A stretch of DNA of 12,268 nucleotides from assembly GCA_049296695.1 (NCBI GenBank), contig JBAQSX010000121.1, positions 1-12,268 on the forward strand, read 5' to 3'. A program made the translations under genes and the position numbers. Below are positions 8,180 through 12,268 of this stretch, piece by piece. This DNA is from UBA10906 sp049296695 (GTDB lineage Bacteria > Pseudomonadota > Gammaproteobacteria > Methylococcales > Methylomonadaceae). Under the pieces are notes generated by a model. The model ran no database searches, was not told where the DNA came from, and saw only the letters and a program-made list of their open reading frames with translations. How positions within the stretch are numbered: position 1 is the first letter of the stretch; the number at the start of each line of letters is the position of its first letter.

Positions 8180-8655
8180 GGCATTTCCCAAAGGTTAATT
8201 AAATTAATTTCTATAGTTATGAATTCCATAGAAAAGGATACCTAGACTATGTTCATCTAAACGCTTGCAACGCTAGTGCTATTTAGAAAAAATCTAAATA
8301 ATCTGACAATCGCTTAGCGTTTGTTTAAGCATTGTTAACTCCCAATGCTTTCTTCTATTTTGTCTCAAAATTAATATGAGTTTGAATAGAAGCGATATTT
8401 AAACCGCTACTCAATAAAGAATAAAGCGACCCGTCTCTCTCTAACATCGTAATCATAAACTGATTACCACAGATAACAAAACAAAATTTGCCCCTCAATA
8501 TTTTGATACTAACAAGAAACAAAAAGTGTTAAAAAATCAATAAATAAGTTTTTATGTCTTTATTATTGACTAATAAGATGCCTTTGAATTTAGGCAATAA
8601 CTGTTTATCTGCATTTTTACTCTACCTTGAGTCACATAAAAACTACTGTTAAATA
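8180..8655. other. Long non-coding region upstream of the adhesin gene
   Basis: 476 bases lie between the adhesin start and the VOC gene stop, with no convincing coding frame. Probable regulatory content: a minus-strand TTGTCA (8304-8309) with a poor -10 match (CTAAAT, 8281-8286) at 17-base spacing, and an inverted repeat ATTTAGA/TCTAAAT (8281-8287 with 8293-8299) lying over that spacer, as an operator might. A small inverted repeat TGCCT/AGGCA (8579-8583 with 8592-8596) lies past the VOC gene but lacks a T tract. The promoter assignment is weak. Confidence 0.4.
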
Positions 8656-9030
8656 TTACCGCTCGATAATTTCAATGGCATTACCATCTAGGTCACGACA
8701 AAACAAAGCCTTGCGCCCTGAAATACTCAAGGTATAGCTAAGTTTATTGTTATCTAAAAGTTCTCGGATAACCGTAAGACTGGGCGTGGTTAAAGCAATA
8801 TGACGATCGCGTCCACCATGTGCGGGTCTGCCTGTGGTGGGATCGGGATTATTGAGTTCTAATAAGTGCAGTTGTTGATTATCACCCAAAGCAAGCCACG
8901 CACCCGCAAAACCCAAATCAGGTCGCTCAATTTGCTCTAATCCTAAAACATCGCGGTAAAAAACTAATGAAGCTTTTACATCTGAGACGATTAAACTCGC
9001 ATGATGTAACATAAAACGATGCTCTGACAT
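8656..9030 (-). CDS. VOC / glyoxalase-fold family protein
   Basis: This 124-residue protein has the vicinal oxygen chelate fold of paired beta-alpha-beta-beta-beta modules. Positions matching the usual metal ligands are H10 (in LHHASLIVSD), H55 (in LHLLEL), H77 (in DRHIAL) and E120 (in DGNAIEI). The C-terminal strand pattern GRKALFCRDLDGNAIEI is typical of the glyoxalase/bleomycin-resistance/dioxygenase superfamily. The length fits a single-domain member that works as a dimer in the cytoplasm. Substrate cannot be assigned: lactoylglutathione-type chemistry, thiol transfer and ring-cleavage dioxygenases all share this fold. The start at ATG 9030 is well supported by AAGGA about 9 bases upstream. 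It lies 130 bases past dapB on the same strand, separated by a repeat cluster, so it may or may not belong to that operon. Confidence 0.85.
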   Translation of the reverse strand: MSEHRFMLHHASLIVSDVKASLVFYRDVLGLEQIERPDLGFAGAWLALGDNQQLHLLELNNPDPTTGRPAHGGRDRHIALTTPSLTVIRELLDNNKLSYTLSISGRKALFCRDLDGNAIEIIER

Positions 9031-9055
9031 CTCTAATTCCTTGAAATAATAGTTT

Positions 9056-9120
9056 TCTGCAAAAATAGTTGGCTACTGCAAAAATAGATAGTTTGCTACT
9101 GCAAAATTTGCTGTAGCAAA
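9056..9120 (-). repeat. Imperfect direct repeats with a 29-base hairpin
   Basis: The unit CTACTGCAAAAATAG and close variants occur three times between dapB and the VOC gene. The last copy forms a near-perfect inverted repeat at 9092-9120: TTTGCTACTGCAAA against TTTGCTGTAGCAAA, 13 of 14 pairs, 1 central base. On the minus strand it follows dapB and is trailed by CTATCTATTTTTGC, so it could partly terminate or stabilise the dapB transcript. It is not a canonical terminator. Confidence 0.6.
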
Positions 9121-9160
9121 ACAAAACGCTTTAAAAAATAAACTACGATAGTTCCTAATG

Positions 9161-9970
9161 TTAGGCAAGCCCTAACACGTCCTGCATATCGTACAACCCC
9201 GCTTCTTTATAAGCTAACCACAACGCCGCTCTGACCGCGCCATTAGCAAAAGTCATGCGGCTGGTGGCTTTATGAGTAATTTCGACACGTTCACCTTCAT
9301 CGGCAAACATTACGGTGTGTTCACCGACAATATCGCCAGCGCGAATGGTCGAAAAACCAATGGTTGACCGCTCACGCTCACCCGTATGACCTTCTCTGCC
9401 ATAAATGGCGCACTGCGCTAAGTTACGGTCTAAAGCATTAGCAATTACTTCGCCCATTCTTAAAGCCGTGCCTGAGGGCGCGTCAACTTTGTGGCGATGA
9501 TGCGCTTCAATGATTTCAATATCAGTGTAATGCCCCATCACTTTGGCAGTCATTTCTAAGAGCTTGAGCGATAAATTAACCCCAACACTAAAATTAGGTG
9601 CTAACACAATAGCAATATCTTTAGCAGCATTGGCAATCGCGGTTTTTTGCGCTTCATTAAAACCTGTTGTCCCAATAACCAATTTTTTGCCGTGTTTTTG
9701 GCACAACTCCAAATAAGCCATTGACGACTCAGGACGGGTAAAATCAATTAAAACATCAAAATCGGCTAAAACACTTTCTAAATCCGCGACTACGTTAATA
9801 CCTGCTGTGGCAATCCCTGCCACTTCTCCTGCATCTTTACCCAAAGCCGAACGCGATACCGCCGCGCTTAAACTAATGATATGCGGATAAATAGCTTGTT
9901 GAGCGGCCACCGCTTTAATTAAACACTGTCCCATGCGCCCAGAAGAGCCGACAATAGCAATACGATTCAT
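9161..9970 (-). CDS. dapB: 4-hydroxy-tetrahydrodipicolinate reductase
   Basis: DapB reduces the dehydrated form of 4-hydroxy-tetrahydrodipicolinate with NAD(P)H to tetrahydrodipicolinate, in the lysine and meso-diaminopimelate pathway that feeds cell-wall synthesis. The 269-residue length is normal. The N-terminal dinucleotide-binding loop is VGSSGRMG (7-14); IDFTRPE (75-81) and GTTGF (100-104) follow. The substrate-binding signature is EAHHRHKVDAPSGTA (155-169), with the catalytic-type His157 and Lys161 equivalent to H159/K163 of the E. coli enzyme. APNFSVGVN (124-132) is also conserved. The start at ATG 9970 lies 3 bases past the dnaJ stop, so the genes are almost certainly co-transcribed and translationally coupled. 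All key residues are present and nothing suggests damage. Confidence 0.97.
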   Translation of the reverse strand: MNRIAIVGSSGRMGQCLIKAVAAQQAIYPHIISLSAAVSRSALGKDAGEVAGIATAGINVVADLESVLADFDVLIDFTRPESSMAYLELCQKHGKKLVIGTTGFNEAQKTAIANAAKDIAIVLAPNFSVGVNLSLKLLEMTAKVMGHYTDIEIIEAHHRHKVDAPSGTALRMGEVIANALDRNLAQCAIYGREGHTGERERSTIGFSTIRAGDIVGEHTVMFADEGERVEITHKATSRMTFANGAVRAALWLAYKEAGLYDMQDVLGLA

Positions 9971-9973
9971 AGT

Positions 9974-11122
9974 CTAACCCGTTAATTTATCAAAAAAGTT
10001 TTTTACACCGTCCATCCATGACGTTTCTTGTGGACTGTGATGTTTACCGCTTTTCGATAAAGCTTCACCGAGCTTTTCGACTAAGGCTTTTTGTTCTTTA
10101 GTCAAATGCACAGGGGTTTCAATACGCACTTTGCAAAGCAAATCACCAATAGGGCCACCGCGCACTTGTTTCACGCCTTTGCCGCGTAATCTAAACACCT
10201 TACCTGTTTGGCTTTCAGCGGGGATTTTTAACATCACTTTACCGTCTAGGGTGGGGACTTCAATCTCATCACCTAAACAAGCGGTCACAAAACTAATCGG
10301 CACTTCGCAAGATAAATTCGCGCCATCACGCACAAAAATCGGATGCTGACGTACATGCACTTCAATATATAAATCCCCCGAAGGTGCGCCACGTTCACCT
10401 GCTTCACCTTCACCAGCTAGGCGAATTCTATCGCCCGTATCCACACCAGCGGGGATTTTTGCCGATAAGGTTTTAGTTTCTTGGACGCGTCCTTGACCGT
10501 GACAAGAATTACAAGGGTCTTTAATTTGTTTACCTGTACCACGACAAGTAGGACAGGTTTGTTGCACTGAGAAAAAGCCTTGCTGCATCCGCACTTGGCC
10601 ATGACCGTGACACATACTACAAGTGACAGGATTAGAACCTTTTTTCGCGCCAGAACCGTTACAGTCCCCGCAAGCGACTAATACAGGAATACGGATTTTC
10701 TGCTCAGTCCCCGCAACGGCTTCTTCTAAAGAAATTTCAAGGTTATAGCGTAAATCCGAACCGCGTTGCGCCCCGCCGCCACGACGACCGCCACCACCCC
10801 CGAAAATATCGCCAAAGACATCGCCGAAAATATCGCCAAAGCCTTCCGCGCCACCAAACCCGCCCGCGCCACGTCCGCCACCCATTGAAGGGTCAACCCC
10901 CGCATGACCAAACTGGTCATAAGCGGCGCGTTTTTTAGGGTCAGATAAAATCTCGTACGCTTCTTTGACTTGTTTAAACTTCGCTTCTGCGGTCTGTGGG
11001 TCATCGGCATTTCTATCGGGATGAAATTTCATCGCCAAACTACGATAACTTTTCTTAATTTCAGCATCGCTGGCATTGCGACCCACGTTAAGCACTTTAT
11101 AAAAATCTTCTTTTTCTGCCAT
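9974..11122 (-). CDS. dnaJ: Chaperone protein DnaJ (Hsp40)
   Basis: DnaJ is the cytoplasmic co-chaperone that delivers unfolded proteins to DnaK and stimulates its ATPase. The 382-residue type I layout is complete. A J domain (about 5-70) carries the HPD motif at 34-36. A Gly/Phe-rich linker (about 77-120) has repeated FGDIFGDVFGDIFGG. A zinc-binding domain has four CxxCxGxG motifs at C151-C154, C168-C171, C190-C193 and C204-C207. C-terminal substrate-binding beta domains follow. The start ATG 11122 gives the expected MAEKEDFYKVL beginning, with AGGA about 15 bases upstream. dapB follows after 3 bases. In many gammaproteobacteria dnaK lies just upstream; here the upstream gene is a gamma-glutamylcyclotransferase-like protein, so dnaK must be elsewhere. 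GC is clearly higher than in the genes at 230-2799. No clear sigma-32 promoter was found in 11123-11230. Confidence 0.98.
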   Translation of the reverse strand: MAEKEDFYKVLNVGRNASDAEIKKSYRSLAMKFHPDRNADDPQTAEAKFKQVKEAYEILSDPKKRAAYDQFGHAGVDPSMGGGRGAGGFGGAEGFGDIFGDVFGDIFGGGGGRRGGGAQRGSDLRYNLEISLEEAVAGTEQKIRIPVLVACGDCNGSGAKKGSNPVTCSMCHGHGQVRMQQGFFSVQQTCPTCRGTGKQIKDPCNSCHGQGRVQETKTLSAKIPAGVDTGDRIRLAGEGEAGERGAPSGDLYIEVHVRQHPIFVRDGANLSCEVPISFVTACLGDEIEVPTLDGKVMLKIPAESQTGKVFRLRGKGVKQVRGGPIGDLLCKVRIETPVHLTKEQKALVEKLGEALSKSGKHHSPQETSWMDGVKNFFDKLTG

Positions 11123-11146
11123 GGTTTACTTAGTTCCTAAATTGCT

Positions 11147-11224
11147 AATAGCTTGACTTAAGCTATTTATTAATAAAATAAAATTATCTAAAACCGTGTT
11201 TATTACGTTGGGTGAGTACTCACC
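11147..11224. other. Palindromes in the dnaJ upstream region
   Basis: Two inverted repeats lie in the short gap upstream of dnaJ. AATAGCTT/AAGCTATT (11147-11154 with 11160-11167, 5-base spacer) begins 25 bases before the ATG and would fold in the leader. GGTGAGTACTCACC (11211-11224) is a perfect 14-bp palindrome immediately past the stop of the upstream gene; it has no T tract, so it looks more like a protein-binding site or weak pause than a terminator. Roles are inferred. Confidence 0.4.
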
Positions 11225-11230
11225 TTAATT

Positions 11231-11629
11231 CTACCACGGCGCGACATAATCACCTGTGATGATTCGCTTTAATGGGGACACCACGCCTTGATAACAATAC
11301 ATCCACGCTAATTGTGTCATACCATTTTCTAAGCTTACCTTATGTTGAATACGCAGATATTCATGCGGCTGTGCAAAACGAGGACTGCATTCTTCATAAT
11401 CATCAAGCACAGCTAATAATAACGGCGCGTTATTGAGTTTATAAAGTTCACCGACAACTTTATCTTTATTATTGTTTGAAATAATCGCCGCTGGATAAGT
11501 AGTAACTTCATATAATTGCCCCTGCAAATAAGCGTTAGCTATATAATCGGCATAAGTCATTATTAATTGATGCAAAGGATGTTTGATTGCCTGACGCAAT
11601 GTCCCGTAAACAAATAAATAATCGTTCAT
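11231..11629 (-). CDS. Gamma-glutamylcyclotransferase-like (AIG2/GGCT) protein
   Basis: This 132-residue protein carries the family-defining substrate loop YGTLR (8-12) directly after the first beta strand. Its predicted catalytic glutamate is E79 in VLDDYEE (74-80), matching the LDxYE pattern. The C-terminal IITGDYVAPW also fits the family, whose members are small cytoplasmic beta-barrel proteins. Characterised members release 5-oxoproline from gamma-glutamyl amines or dipeptides; many bacterial homologues have no proven substrate, so only the family is claimed. The start is ATG 11629; no strong Shine-Dalgarno is visible. A sequence close to the Fur-box consensus lies 17-35 bases upstream. 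The gene reads toward dnaJ with a 108-base gap holding palindromes, so it is probably a separate transcription unit. Confidence 0.85.
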   Translation of the reverse strand: MNDYLFVYGTLRQAIKHPLHQLIMTYADYIANAYLQGQLYEVTTYPAAIISNNNKDKVVGELYKLNNAPLLLAVLDDYEECSPRFAQPHEYLRIQHKVSLENGMTQLAWMYCYQGVVSPLKRIITGDYVAPW

Positions 11630-11645
11630 AGTTTTATCATATTTT

Positions 11646-11664
11646 GATAATGATAATTAATAAC
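11646..11664 (-). promoter_or_regulatory. Fur-box-like site
   Basis: GATAATGATAATTAATAAC matches the 19-base Fur consensus GATAATGATAATCATTATC at 16 positions, with the first 12 all matching. It lies 17-35 bases before the start of the gamma-glutamylcyclotransferase-like gene, where it could block transcription when iron is plentiful. The surrounding DNA is very AT-rich, which raises the chance of a coincidental match. Confidence 0.35.
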
Positions 11665-11701
11665 AAGTTACGCAGTGTAATGGAGTCCAAAGCTTGCTTT
11701 G
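11665..11701 (+). repeat. Second copy of the hairpin-associated motif
   Basis: AAGTTACGCAG (11665-11675) is followed after 6 bases by GGAGTC and then CAAAGCTTGCTTTG (11688-11701), a 6-bp stem hairpin with a 2-base loop. The 11-base motif and the CAAAGCTTGC core occur in the same order at 176-226 on the minus strand. It directly precedes the transposase remnant, so it may be the end region of that insertion sequence. Confidence 0.45.
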
Positions 11702-11704
11702 TGA

Positions 11705-12111
11705 CCTAAAACAACAAAGTATAGCGATTATTTAAACTGCACCTTTGCTAAACCCAGTGCAGTGGGTTTAGCGAATGCGTTAGATAATATAATCAGCCAC
11801 GATAAAATCACACGATTTTTAACAAATGCTGAATTAACAAATAAAGAACTATGGCAATTAATCAAACCAACATTAAGAAAATATGAAAATGAAAAAGGTG
11901 TCATAATTTTTGATGATACGATTATTCATAAACCTTATAGTGAAGAAAATGATTTAATTGCGTGGCATTTTGACCATACGCAGAATAAAACAGTCAAAGG
12001 GATGAATAGGTTGAATTGTATTTATCATCATAACGATAAAACGATTCCTTTAGCTTTTATTTTAATCAAAAAAACAAAGCATTATCTTGATAAAGAAGGC
12101 AAAGAAAAAAG
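11705..12111 (+). pseudogene. DDE transposase remnant, interrupted by the MITE-like element
   Basis: The open frame from 11705 reads KYSDYLNCTF...LANALDNIISHDKITRFL...WQLIKPTLR...GVIIFDDTIIHKPYS...HFDHTQNKTVKGMNRLNCIYH. This is the N-terminal part of a DDE-type insertion-sequence transposase; FDDT carries the likely first catalytic aspartate. Codons for recognisable protein start before the GTG at 11762, yet no ATG, GTG or TTG is found between the stop TGA at 11702 and that GTG, so the native start appears lost. At 12112 the MITE-like repeat begins: the frame runs through it to 12259, but everything after residue 116 (counted from the GTG) is translated repeat. The second aspartate and the glutamate of the catalytic triad are missing, so the gene is inactive. 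The family is probably IS4/IS701-like, not certain. Confidence 0.8.
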
Positions 12112-12268
12112 GGTAGTGCTTCAAAAGAGTAGGAACGTCCAACGGCATGGATGCCGAAATCCAGAAACCATGGATGGTAGTTGTTATAAATACATCGCTG
12201 TAACTGGATTCCAGCATCCCTGCTGGAATGACATCGTAGTATTTATCCTACTCTTTTGAGGCACTACC
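12112..12268 (-). repeat. MITE-like palindromic element, copy B (157 bp, complete)
   Basis: The two ends are inverted repeats of 23 bases: 12112-12134 starts GGTAGTGCTTCAAAAG and 12246-12268 ends CTTTTGAGGCACTACC, with 22 of 23 matching. Inside are the same two hairpins as in copy A, but the one around 12140-12160 has lost its outer pairs (CGGCAT/ATGCCG only). It carries no gene of its own. It disrupts the transposase gene at 12111/12112. The right end coincides with the window end, so a target-site duplication cannot be judged. Confidence 0.85.

Noticed and set aside
8180..8191. TTG at 8191 as start of the giant gene
   Set aside because: It lacks a Shine-Dalgarno, while the ATG at 8179 has GGGA at a fair distance and begins directly before the lectin domain.
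8927..9124. Minus-strand frame overlapping the VOC gene start and the repeat cluster
   Set aside because: Its sequence is translated repeat, and it overlaps a VOC gene with a good Shine-Dalgarno and family motifs.
10131..11010. Extra frames within dnaJ on both strands
   Set aside because: They are shadows of dnaJ, whose full domain set is intact.

Overview
The window looks like chromosomal DNA of a Gram-negative gammaproteobacterium. The strongest clue is dnaJ followed 3 bases later by dapB, a pairing known from gammaproteobacteria. The fairly AT-rich composition, the large type I-secreted RTX protein and the transposase type would suit a Thiotrichales/Beggiatoa-like lineage, but that placement is a guess. 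All intact genes lie on the minus strand, so transcription runs from high to low coordinates.

Layout from left to right. 1-127 is a truncated copy of a small palindromic element with terminal inverted repeats (MITE-like). 128-229 holds a 15-bp perfect hairpin and a motif that recurs at the other end. 230-2041 encodes a fusion of a GT-A-like glycosyltransferase and a sulfotransferase. 2044-2799 encodes a second sulfotransferase, with 2 bases between the genes. 2830-2862 is a strong terminator. 2912-8179 encodes a secreted protein of about 1755 residues: C-type lectin domain, hexapeptide-repeat region, seven Ig/cadherin-like modules, RTX calcium-binding repeats and a type I secretion tail. 8180-8655 is a long non-coding upstream region. 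8656-9030 is a VOC/glyoxalase-like protein, followed by a small repeat cluster. 9161-11122 is dapB and dnaJ. 11231-11629 is a gamma-glutamylcyclotransferase-like protein with a Fur-box-like site upstream. 11705-12111 is a broken DDE transposase, cut by a full copy of the MITE-like element (12112-12268) in the opposite orientation to the copy at the left end.

The accessory part (1-8655) reads as a surface module: a giant calcium-dependent lectin/adhesin, followed by enzymes that could build and sulfate a glycan. No type I secretion genes (ABC transporter, membrane fusion protein, TolC) are present, so export must use a transporter encoded elsewhere. The housekeeping part (9161-11122) has clearly higher GC: a hand count gave 33/60 in dnaJ at 10381-10440, against 18/60 in the fusion gene at 601-660. 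The points most worth a second look are the lectin-RTX protein with its in-register hexapeptide region, its link to the glycosyltransferase-sulfotransferase fusion, and the inverted mobile repeats at both edges of the window.
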